Assembly (NCBI RefSeq): GCF_000237925.1
Contig: NC_031502.1
Span: 49,329,283-49,393,282, forward strand
DNA from: Schistosoma mansoni
Taxonomy: Eukaryota > Platyhelminthes > Trematoda > Strigeidida > Schistosomatidae
Direction of reading: 5' to 3'
Length of the DNA: 64,000 nucleotides
The notes under the pieces were generated by a model. The model was given only the letters and a program-made list of their open reading frames with translations. It was not told the DNA's origin and made no database searches. Positions 49,529 through 58,804 of the stretch are shown here, in pieces; the first letter of the stretch is position 1, and each line of letters begins with the position of its first letter. A program made the position numbers and the translations under genes.

Positions 49529-49576
49529 GCACTGGACGGCCGTTTCGTCCTATTGCGGGACTCCTCAGCAGTGAGC
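49529..49576 (-). ncRNA. Hammerhead ribozyme, canonical
   Basis: On the - strand: stem I CACTG, CTGAGGAG (49561-49568), stem II GTCC...GGAC fully paired, GAAAC (49542-49546), palindromic ACGGCCGT, cleavage triplet GTC (49535-49537), then CAGTG. All invariant bases present and all stems paired. Best ribozyme candidate of this family here. Confidence 0.85.
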
Positions 49577-49840
49577 ATCCACGGCCTCGCCTCGCGAGAT
49601 TCGAACCCAGTACCTACCAGTCTCGCGCCAGAGCACTTAACCGATAGACCACTGAGCCAGCATCCGATGGTGTTTATGTCTAACTCCAACCAATCCACGA
49701 AGTTGAGCAACCGTTCACCAATTGTCTTCAGTGAGTTTCAATCTCACAACAGACGTGGTTTGAATTCTACTGGTCACTGCTTCTCACTAGAACTCCTGGA
49801 TTAACATCTCGAAGTCAGTCACCAGTGAGCATATGACTAT

Positions 49841-49979
49841 TATTATCAGAAGGGGTCCCACAATAGGACGAAACGGCCGTTCAGTGCTTTCAGGTTTTCC
49901 TTGGTGGTCTAGTTTCCATTGACTCACGCTTTTAACTATGAAAATACTAAATCCCCACTAAAAACCCCTTGTGATAATA
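49841..49979 (+). repeat. 139-bp sub-element with 15-bp inverted termini
   Basis: Starts TATTATCAGAAGGGG and ends CCCCTTGTGATAATA, which are inverted repeats at 13 of 15 positions. Inside is a + strand hammerhead half (GGACGAAACGGCCG, triplet GTT) plus tail. It forms the right arm of the long element, and its left boundary is a second copy of the family's terminus. Confidence 0.5.
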
Positions 49980-50784
49980 CTTCAGTTTTGTTTAAAGTTA
50001 AATAACGTGAACTCACTTCCTTACTCTTACACACAATTTACTTAGACTAATTTAATGTTTTGTGAACTTATTTCATAGGATCACGAATATAATGTTATTA
50101 AGAATAAAAACAAAATTGAATTCATTAATGACCAGTGATTTTATTGATTTTTGATAAAATTAACTGTAAAATAGTGACTATGAAAACGATTATCTTCGTC
50201 TATGTGTATGTAAAACTTCATGTAGATTACTATGTACAGTTGAGAAGTCATAGAAAATAATACTGTGATATAACAGTCATTTTATTTTATGAATTCAGAT
50301 TTCCTGAAAATGTGTACCAAACAACTCACATGAGAATAAACTCAAGATTATTAGCTTCACTCCGGACAGAATGTATTTAAATTATCAAGGTACAATCAAT
50401 GGTATTTATTTCCAAGTGTATTTGCAATGTAAAATGTTCCAATATCTTTGGTGAGATATTAACTTATTAACTATTCGACTTAATCTTTTGGCTTTTGTTT
50501 CAAACATGAGCTTCTTACTATCCATCACAAAGGAAACTTCTAATGACTAAACCTTCACTTGTATTAAATGAATAAATAAGTGAAGTTGGAAAGTATGACT
50601 TACTTTTTTCCTATTTTACTTATGTTCAAGAATAAACACTGCTGATAAGTATGTACTAGAACCAAACTTTTCTCCAGTTTATCCCGGAGTCCAATTGTTT
50701 TTTTACAAAACAACTCGTGGTGCAAAATGTTGCCCTGTAAAAGTTAAACAGAAACTCTAGTTTCGCAAAATTCTATAACACTAT

Positions 50785-50830
50785 GTGCAGCCTATGCTCC
50801 TCCACGAGGGGTAACAGGCGTAAGTAAGTA
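50785..50830 (+). mobile_element. RTE-like LINE, last 45 bases
   Basis: CAGCCTATGCTCCTCCACGA then ggggtaacaggcgtaagtaa: identical in layout to the 3' ends at 18715-18750 and 48885-48920. Extreme 5' truncation. Confidence 0.65.
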
Positions 50831-50834
50831 ATGT

Positions 50835-52394
50835 CGATTGAGCTGCTATAGAGAGTAACAGAATCATTAGCGTAAGCGAAGTCACTACCCAAGTGTATTA
50901 TTTTCAAGTTATTCTAGGTACCAGTAAATTTGTTCAATATTGGGTTTTTAACATTGATCCTGAACATACAATTTTGTACATTTCTTGATCTCTCCTGTCT
51001 ATCTTCGTTATTTATGTATCATTAACTATGTATGTATCATTTTTATGTATCAATAACTAGACTACAAACCATGCAGAAAACCATATTCTGTTTAAATAAA
51101 TCCAATAAACCACGTAATTATTTATATTTCATGACATATCACGGAAGATGAAATATCGATCAAACCGTGTATTTTAAAGAAGCTGTACTAATATCCATCA
51201 TAATCTGTTTGATAGATCACTAATCAAACCATGTCTTTTTTAATTCATAATGTACAATTACATCACCACTGTGGTAACAGATTGTCAAGATTCATCTAAC
51301 TCATCACAGTTTTATGAAATATACCTAAACCTCAAGAATTAACATCAAAAATCAGTTCGAAAATTAAACATTATTCATCATGAGTTTATTTCCGTTTCTT
51401 CGCTGACACATTTTCTATTATGAATCCAATTTTTGCCGTGCTGAGGCTTAAGCTGACAATAATAGATAAATCATTTATTTTAACTGCATATATATTACAA
51501 TGAATGAGTGTTGAAGTTGTATTGAAACGACTTCCAAGAGTACAGTTTAACTGTGATTTCACCAGTTTGTTTCCGCTTAACAATAACGACGTAGAATACA
51601 AGGCAAACTATCTCAATGTTCATTGAAATCTTATATCCAACGTATTGTCGAAGATCTTTATGAATATTACTATGGATTTAATTATAGTTTATAAACATTG
51701 GCATTTGATGTTTTAGGTTCTCAGTGATATATCGTTAGAAATGTAGTGAGTTCAATCACCTTGTAAAAAAGTCCATTTCTGTTTCGCAATAAAGTACCTG
51801 CTGAAGCTTTAAAGGCTTTGCATTATACACTGATTATGGTAATAAAGAGTTACATTAACATCCAAATCAGCTATTTTATTCATTTTAATTTGCAATGACT
51901 GTAATCGTTTAAGAGGTTACTTATACCCTAAACTACTATCATTCAATGTGGTGGCTAAATTAATGTTCAACTTTCATCAATAATAATCATTCCAGTTAGA
52001 TTAACCCTTTTATCTAGCCACACTATTTCCTAACAATGATTGAAAATAATAAATAAATAAACAATCCAGTAATATCACATTATGTTTTGCAACAATCAAA
52101 TTAACAGCAAAACATTATTTCAGTAGTATACATAATTATGTACAGTATTAAATTTTATTTTTTTTTTAGAACAAAAGTGGTTGTATGTATGGCAGAAAAA
52201 AAAAGTGTACTTCATCTCTTACTTAATCATCTCATTTATAAACATATTCATTTATTTACGACAAATATATTTTCTTTCCACATTGATTTATGATAACATT
52301 GTTATTCACCACTCTTCCATTGTTGTTATTGTTGTTGCTATGTATTTATTGTTTTTCCCATTTTGTTCATAGATATATCTGGTTAAATTAATTA
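50835..52394. other. Gene-free region downstream of the GPCR
   Basis: AT-rich, nothing recognised. The GPCR 3' UTR should enter this area from the right. Confidence 0.35.
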
Positions 52395-52414
52395 ATTGAT
52401 TGATTGATTGATTG
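52395..52414. repeat. (TGAT)n tetranucleotide repeat
   Basis: About five ATTG units, 140 bases beyond the GPCR stop codon, so probably in its 3' UTR. Confidence 0.8.
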
Positions 52415-52550
52415 AATATCTCTGATAGTAACTATTGAATCTTATCAATCCGGATGGTTCAATTTTTAATTTAATCAAAAATAATCAAAATATTTTCAAT
52501 CATTTTAAACAAAAAAAAAAGATTTTTTTGAAAGATCTCCATTGTCATTG

Positions 52551-54044
52551 TCAAATACAACCAGTTTGAATAGAATTATATTTAAGTGTTTGATAATTTT
52601 CTTCATTAATTTGTACAAAAGAATATTGATGACTTTGTTGTGGATAATGATGATGATATGGATTATGTTGTATGGTATCATCATAAGATTGTTTAGATGA
52701 TGGAGAATAATTTAGATTTTGTTGTGAAAGTGGTTTTTGTATAATGGAATCATGAAATTCATGAATTTTTGTTGTATCCGGTAATTTGATTGTTGGTTTA
52801 TCATGAATTAAACATGGTAAATTTATAAAATGATAACATGATTGTAACCAATGTTTTGCTTGTGCTCTAAACTGTGGACCACTTAAACAATATAATAAAA
52901 AGTGTACAGCAAAGTTAGTATACCATAAAACATAAACAAATCGTTCAATACCAAAAACTAATACACCTCTAATCAACTCATCTTTTTCAATCCAAGTATT
53001 TAAATTAAATGCAAAATATATTACATCATAAACAAGAAGTGGACATACACTTATCATAAAAAACATATTAATTGCTAATAACATTGCTGTCAATGATGAA
53101 GATCTATTCATATTTGAACGACCTTTAATAGAATTTTTTACACAATGTTTTAATGCATTTGATTTACATCGTTTTCTAGGATATTGTATACCACTGACAT
53201 TTGTTGGCATATCATCATTTAAACGAGTGTCATTTGTTAATTTGCCTGTTGTCAAAGCGCATGCACACTTTAATGATCCTTGTGTTGGTTGCTGTTGTTG
53301 TTGTTGTTGCTGCTGCTGCTGCATTGAAGCATGATTTAAAAATAAACGATTCTTTTGTCGTTTTTTATTAAAATCACTCATTCGTTTTAATTGTATTCCA
53401 ATTAATCCATTAGCTATTAGCATAAATAAACATGGAATTACACATACTAATAATAGATCAATATATGGAAATATAGTTTGTGTAAAATAACTCGGTGTAC
53501 ATTTATAATAAGTAGTATTTATTGTAGAATTCATTGTATCAATATTATAATTCATTGTCCAAAAGAAATGTGAATCAAATACAAATAATATAATGGTTAT
53601 ACTGAAAATAGTTAACCATGCATTACGTGTTGTACATACACGTTTAGCATTAAATGGTTGTACAACCCATATTGCTCTATCTACAGTTACTGATACTAAT
53701 AACCATACACTTAAATAAGCTAATGTATAACTTAAATATGGTGTTAAAATACATGAAATCAATGAATAATGCCTAATATCACTTGGAAATAAAAATGTAT
53801 AATTAATGATAGTAACTAATAAACCAGTAAGTAAATAAAAGATATCAACAATAGCTAATACAGTTAAATATATTAATGTACTAGATTGTTGTAAACGTTT
53901 TGATTGTAATATAACTACAGTTAAACCATTACCAAATAAACCAAATATTAATATTAATAAATAGAAAGGTATACAAATATTTTTAATTAATATAACTAAA
54001 GTTGGAAGATTCATAGTTGAATTAGTTGTATGATTAGTATCCAT
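52551..54044 (-). CDS. Rhodopsin-like GPCR, probably peptide receptor-like
   Basis: 497 residues in a single coding exon, seven hydrophobic segments. Landmarks: GNGLTVVIL in TM1 (N39), LAIVD in TM2 (D67), C98 at the top of TM3 and C182 in the second outer loop for the usual disulfide, SVTVDRAIWV ending TM3 (D122-R123-A124 in place of DRY), W143 in TM4, MISVCPLLVYD in TM6 and FAVHFLLYCLSGPQFR in TM7/helix 8, where the NPxxY Asn-Pro is missing. The N-terminus is short with N4 and N8 glycosylation sequons. The third inner loop is long (about 220-320) and carries 11 Gln (242-252). The C-tail is rich in His, Gln and Ser. It acts at the plasma membrane through G proteins; the ligand is unknown. The layout suits peptide receptors and flatworm-specific orphan groups, but I cannot place it. 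Start chosen because a 3' splice site (CCAG at 54083) lies just upstream. Confidence 0.93.
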   Translation of the reverse strand: MDTNHTTNSTMNLPTLVILIKNICIPFYLLILIFGLFGNGLTVVILQSKRLQQSSTLIYLTVLAIVDIFYLLTGLLVTIINYTFLFPSDIRHYSLISCILTPYLSYTLAYLSVWLLVSVTVDRAIWVVQPFNAKRVCTTRNAWLTIFSITIILFVFDSHFFWTMNYNIDTMNSTINTTYYKCTPSYFTQTIFPYIDLLLVCVIPCLFMLIANGLIGIQLKRMSDFNKKRQKNRLFLNHASMQQQQQQQQQQQPTQGSLKCACALTTGKLTNDTRLNDDMPTNVSGIQYPRKRCKSNALKHCVKNSIKGRSNMNRSSSLTAMLLAINMFFMISVCPLLVYDVIYFAFNLNTWIEKDELIRGVLVFGIERFVYVLWYTNFAVHFLLYCLSGPQFRAQAKHWLQSCYHFINLPCLIHDKPTIKLPDTTKIHEFHDSIIQKPLSQQNLNYSPSSKQSYDDTIQHNPYHHHYPQQSHQYSFVQINEENYQTLKYNSIQTGCI

Positions 54045-54067
54045 GTGAAGGGTTGATAATATTCCAT
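54011..54067 (-). other. Upstream ORF overlapping the GPCR start
   Basis: An ATG at 54067, between the splice acceptor and the GPCR ATG, opens an 18-codon frame in a different phase that ends after the GPCR start. If the mature mRNA keeps this stretch, scanning ribosomes meet it first, which would lower receptor translation. No peptide function implied. Confidence 0.4.
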
Positions 54068-54082
54068 GAAGATAAAATAATT

Positions 54083-54100
54083 CTGGAAAAAAAAGAAGAC
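54083..54100 (-). promoter_or_regulatory. 3' splice acceptor in GPCR 5' UTR
   Basis: On the - strand TTTTTTTTCCAG, a strong polypyrimidine tract and AG, 38 bases before the start codon. It implies a non-coding upstream exon or trans-splicing. Confidence 0.45.
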
Positions 54101-54164
54101 AAAGAAAGAATATAGATAGAATGACATATTATGTAATCAATTTGATTGGTTTATCAAAATAGTT

Positions 54165-54665
54165 TAAACCAGTACGCCCTATATAACTGGCTCCATAGGA
54201 GCAGTTGAATTAGTAAATACACATAGATGTGGCGAATTCAGGCAATCTGTCTTTATTAATCGTTCTTATTGTGAAGCGGTTGTAGAAGACGGTACTCAGT
54301 CGAGCTGAATTTAATGTGTTCTGTACTACCTTTCTTAACCTCTGTGTTATACAGGGCGTACAATTCGACAAGTTCGTCAACGAATAAAGACAACACCATC
54401 CGTCGTGGTTGAGCAAAGGATAGGTAAAGGTGATTAAGAGTTCTATTCTCGTTCACTTAGTGGACACAGATCATCAAGTTGAACTGAACAAAGCTTTTAA
54501 AGTTATCTACCATATTCCATCAAATTTGCCGCATGGTTTACGAGATCGTCTGTTGCACATAGATGAAGTCATCACAATCCATATTTACAAACCGAACCTT
54601 TGTATCCAAAAGAAGTTTGTATAACCACTCTCGCTACCTTGGCCATCGGTATAGCGGAGTTTGTA
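54165..54665 (+). mobile_element. Penelope-like element fragment, 5' part inverted
   Basis: Two head-to-head pieces of a GIY-YIG endonuclease region. On the - strand (54345 down to 54165) reads NSARLSTVF, KDRLPEFATSMCIY, then NCSYGASYIGRT. On the + strand from about 54347 reads CYTGRTIRQVRQRI, then (another frame) SSILVHLVDTDHQVELNKAF, KVIYHIPSNLPHGLRDRLLH and KPNLCIQKKFV. GIY-YIG endonucleases mark Penelope-like elements, known in schistosomes. Both pieces contain the YxGRT motif and the inverted piece is the upstream one, as twin priming would give. The reverse-transcriptase part is missing. Confidence 0.6.
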
Positions 54666-54669
54666 GTAG

Positions 54670-56685
54670 AACTTTGGTAAACAATTATTTTATTCCTTCC
54701 ATTTTTGTATTTTATTTATTCTCTACATTTGTCTCTTGATTCTTACATAACTACTATATTACGTAGCAACAGATTGATTTTCGAATAATAACCTTGATTA
54801 GTATTAATCCTTTTCTTCCAACTAATTAATGTTAGTTTATAATCGATATGTCATTATATAATTATTACGTAAGATATCTACTCGAAGAGTGTTATTTCAT
54901 TATTGTAAATCATATATATTAGTGTAGAGCGATGATGAAAAACTAATTGAAAAGAAATTTCTTCGCTCGATTCGTTCCTTTTTAAAATATTTTAAACCAG
55001 TACCAATTCCTGGTATTATCAGATTTTCACTTGTTATGGTTGCTTTGTGAAGATATGAAACTATGTAAAGACATTTGAAATAGCTGTTATATCAATTGCA
55101 TGAGTGTGTGCTTGCCCAGTTGATATATATGACATTATGAGATCGCTAATTAGAGAGGAGTGGATTATCGATCAGAGCTATGATACACAAAAGCCGTATG
55201 AGCAGTCTCGAGTACTTATCAGTCCTGCTATCTGCCCAGCCCAGTCAATTAAGTCCAGAACATCAATAACAGCCTCTGCAATATGAATCATTATTCTCAA
55301 ACATACTGGGTTTATATTACCGAAACAACTGACCACATCGTACCATGAAATAGAAAATAACATCTGTACAAGATTTAGTCAAATGTGGCTGCGAACAGGG
55401 GGGACAGTAATCAATAGACTGGGTATAACTCAAGAAATCGTATAATAATAGCCTATAGGTCAAAATAAAGCTTATAATAAGAGGGATATGAATATGAATA
55501 GCTAAACTACTTACCAATTATAAACTTAGAAATATACATATCATATTGGTCCATAAATAATTCTCAAAGTTACCATTCATAAGTCTCAACGGGATATAAC
55601 AGTAGCAAATATGATAACTGGAGAATTAATAAAGATAAGTGAGGGCTGGAATATAGGTTTTATTACAGTTTATGATTGAATGAGTTGTTGAAATAGAAAC
55701 ATTCATCTTATATGACGACCGGAATTTACATATAATTTATTAGGAAACTAGGATTAATGAAAGAAACTTTATATGAAGATAAAAAATTATTCAATGAATA
55801 AACTGGATGAAAATTTTGATGGACCACAAACTAATTCAGATCTCAAAGAAAAATAAATGTAATACTGAATATGTGCCTAAATGACTAAGGTCTATCCTTC
55901 AGAAGTAAAGTTCAAAACTATGGTTAAATAGTTATCTAGTGCTATTTGGTTTCTAAAAACCACTATTTAGACCTAACGAAAGCGGAATAAAACACATAAA
56001 TAGTGCAAATTAACCATTAATGAATGATTCTATACAGCAAAGTTGATTACATTAAAAACAAGTAATAGAAATTCCAAGATGAACTAAACGTATAACAAAC
56101 AAATGTACTAGAATATATATTTAAGTCAAGCAGTGCGTGAACTAAAAGTGAGATGATTAAGACTTTCATACAGACTCTCAAGTATGACCGAAAATTAGGT
56201 CCCTCTTTCTGTTACTACAAATATATAAATACACCATTTTTATGGTGAAGGTGCACCACTCACACAGTGTAATGACGGACACTTGAAAATAGAGTTACCA
56301 TTCGGAACATAAGTAATTGCGCAATATTCGTTACGTCAGGAAGTTTGAAAAGTATTTACAGTATGTCAATTTATTTCTATGTTAGACTACATGTCATAGT
56401 AACATGGCCTTGAGCATGAGCTGTTAGTGCTACTATATTATTAATGCAATAAAATATGACTTTGTAAGGCTTACTAGAAATAGGCTTACAACTATTTAAC
56501 TCAAAGATAAATTCTTTTGGAATTTTTAATTATTTCGTTATTCGATAAACAACATCTAATTTCTGTTTACTCAATAAAGTTATGTATTCATTTTGGTGAA
56601 ATTTTCAGTTTTAACTTACAGGTCAAAGCTAAATAAATTGAACTATTCTTATGTTTTTAATTTGAGAGGATTTATTAGGATTATT
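54670..56685. other. Gene-free region upstream of the GPCR
   Basis: AT-rich. A GPCR promoter and non-coding exon could lie here, but no element is recognisable. Short open frames at 55104-55517 have no family signal. Confidence 0.35.
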
Positions 56686-56689
56686 AAAT

Positions 56690-56900
56690 TTCATGATCTA
56701 TATCAAAAATGGATTTAAGTTAAAGAACCGTTGAAGGCCAGGAAGCACAACAAAGATGTTGCATCCAGCTATAGGACTCCTATTCAGTGCGCATCCACCG
56801 CAACACTGGGGATCTAACCTGAACCTTGCCGGTTTTCAGTTTTTGTTTAATTAAGGCCAACCCGTGATGTCAACTATCAAACCCAACAATTTCTGTGATT
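56690..56900 (-). mobile_element. Hammerhead element, heavily decayed
   Basis: Remnants in the family order: tail in reverse (tttcatgatctatatc), ccgttgaaggccaggaagca, a broken hammerhead around 56750-56800, box B complement near 56815, and a forward tail remnant (cccgtgatgtcaactatcaa). No functional core. Confidence 0.4.
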
Positions 56901-57119
56901 ATCTCATACTAATAATAATTATGTGCTCATAAGTGACCGATGTTGAGAAGTAATTCCTCAATTATTAATGCGAAATTTTAACCACTGTAGTCTAGCCATG
57001 TCCACTGCAAGACAATTTCTCGCTAATGACATTCAAATATGTTGCTCAATATCACAAACTGATTGGTGTTCGATATATAAACCGTCGAATGCAGACACAG
57101 CAGTTGAATTAATAAAAAC

Positions 57120-57260
57120 TCACCGCGAGACCTAGAAGTCTAGCATTCGATCCATGAAATGTTCATGAAAGTACATCTCTGAGGAATCCCATACTATGAT
57201 GAAAAAGATTTTCAGCGCTATTTAGTCTCCATTGTTCAATGATTCTTAAAAAGTTCTATA
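57120..57260 (+). mobile_element. Hammerhead element, heavily decayed
   Basis: Box A/B area (gaagtctagcattcgatcc), then CTCTGAGGAATCCCATACTA and a diverged tail (agtctccattgttcaatgat). The GAAA and GTC blocks are changed. Confidence 0.4.
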
Positions 57261-57766
57261 GAGGTATGCTTATTATGATGAATATTGACTCGAAAACCAG
57301 TGCTTGCTAGCTTTAAATTGCTCGCTTATTTATGTTAGTCTATGTATAAAATCATTCTCAAATACATTTTTATGTATTTATGAATCTCCATAAAAGATAT
57401 TGGATGGATTGATCCATAATTTGATACAACATAATTTTGGTGGTATTATATATTCTGAGTTAAATGTTTCAATTACAATGCATTCATTGCCATTTGAGAT
57501 AACATGGTCAATAATGTTTAATTTTCTATAAAACATAACAACGTAAAATGAATAGATCAGATGTGAATTGACAATCTGAGCCATAAACCTACTTAAAGTG
57601 ATTATTGCCTTTACTTATCGCATGTGTTACGTTCAAGTTTAATTGATCCTTCTATTACAACAGGAGTATATTTCAAAATAATTTTCTACCAATTAGTAGT
57701 ATGAAAAATGTTAATTTACCACAATCATAATGTGAGTTGCAGTGGACTTTTTGAGCGAACTAACTA

Positions 57767-57831
<65 letters not shown>
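57767..57831. repeat. (TA)n(GA)n compound microsatellite
   Basis: About 41 bases of TA directly joined to 12 GA units. Confidence 0.9.
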
Positions 57832-58179
57832 ACATGAGGTCAATCATCTCTAGGATATTTTATACCCTATCAATTTTCGATCAAATTATTTTCTTACGCT
57901 TCATTTACTAAAGGGATTGTTAAAATTATTATTATGAAAAAGCATTATATAATTATTTATACAACTAATAAGTAAGATTGTGTGGAGTATTACGGATTGG
58001 ACTCTTTAAATATTAACTCATTTATTGTGTTATAAACATTTTTATCCCGGGACTTTTTATCATAATGACAGAGTAAGGAAGAAAATGAATGTTCTATTTT
58101 GGAGACTTTTATTGTACCTAACTACTATGATCTAAGATAATGTACAAATGACTTGGATTTTTATTATTTGAATTAATAA

Positions 58180-58350
58180 GTCGATTGAAGCTAGGCTACC
58201 ATGGAAAACCTGAAAGCATTGGACGGCCGTTCCGTCCTAGTATAGTACTCCTCAGCAGAGTGCATCCACGGTTCCAGGTTTTTCATGGTGATCTAGCTTC
58301 AATCGACACATGAATTCAGCTGTTAAAAATTACTACAATATCCACAAAAC
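58180..58350 (-). mobile_element. Hammerhead element, short inverted form
   Basis: Left arm 58182-58262 on the - strand, with CTGAGGAG (58248-58255) and GTC but GGAA in place of GAAA. After tgcatccacgg it switches straight to a forward tail (ccaggtttttcatggtgatc, then tagcttcaatcgacacatga). The arms pair over about 55 bases; the tRNA-like part is deleted. Confidence 0.6.
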
Positions 58351-58423
58351 CCCAATTTTTTTAAATTATTTGTTTGTGATTTTTTGTTTCGGACTATTGT
58401 TCATTAGGAATTCATGATCAAGT

Positions 58424-58801
58424 TGTTGACATATCAACTTGACTCTCTGTTATATCTAGAGCTTTGGTTCTTACAATGCCGCGTACTACTAGACTACTTG
58501 AACGATCGAACCCCCAACGTCGCAAGAGAGACGACAGAAGACTAGTAAGTAGGAATTTTATTCCCCAGAACAGTATCAAAATATAGTACAAAAATCTCAT
58601 GTATTTATAGTTTTTTGGCTGAAAGTAAATCATCATCTCGGACAGCCAATAAGCACATGGGGGTTCATTCTTATCCATCCCATAGGGAAGCTACACGTCG
58701 ACATTCTAGAATGTTCCCCCAGTGGTGATTGGATAGAATGCCTTCGGCTCTTTCTGGGCTTCTTGAGGCTTCCTAGAGTTTGCCAACGAGCCAACCTTAC
58801 A
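58424..58801 (-). mobile_element. Probable solo LTR (LTR retrotransposon fossil)
   Basis: About 378 bases bounded by TG...CA, richer in G+C than its surroundings. On the - strand it holds CCAAT, a TATA-like CTATAAATA and an AATAAA in the order expected of an LTR promoter and poly(A) signal. No internal coding region adjoins it, so it looks like a lone LTR. Family not determined (schistosomes carry gypsy-like and BEL-like groups). No clear target duplication seen. An 86-codon open frame inside it is not a gene. Confidence 0.45.
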
Positions 58802-58804
58802 CTC

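Larger units (their letters stand above)
49470..49985 (-). mobile_element. Hammerhead element, long form with two inverted arms
   Basis: Most complete copy. The left arm (49475-49576) and right arm (49856-49955) are inverted repeats of about 100 bases. Each holds tail, the ccaccaggg...ctggaagcact hairpin block and a hammerhead segment, the left on the - strand and the right on the +. Between them, on the - strand, lie the tRNA-like part (box B GGGTTCGAATCT, box A TGGTCTATCGGTTAAG) and about 190 bases of body shared with 34470-34660. The outermost bases of the left arm are missing. No protein is encoded. Confidence 0.75.
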
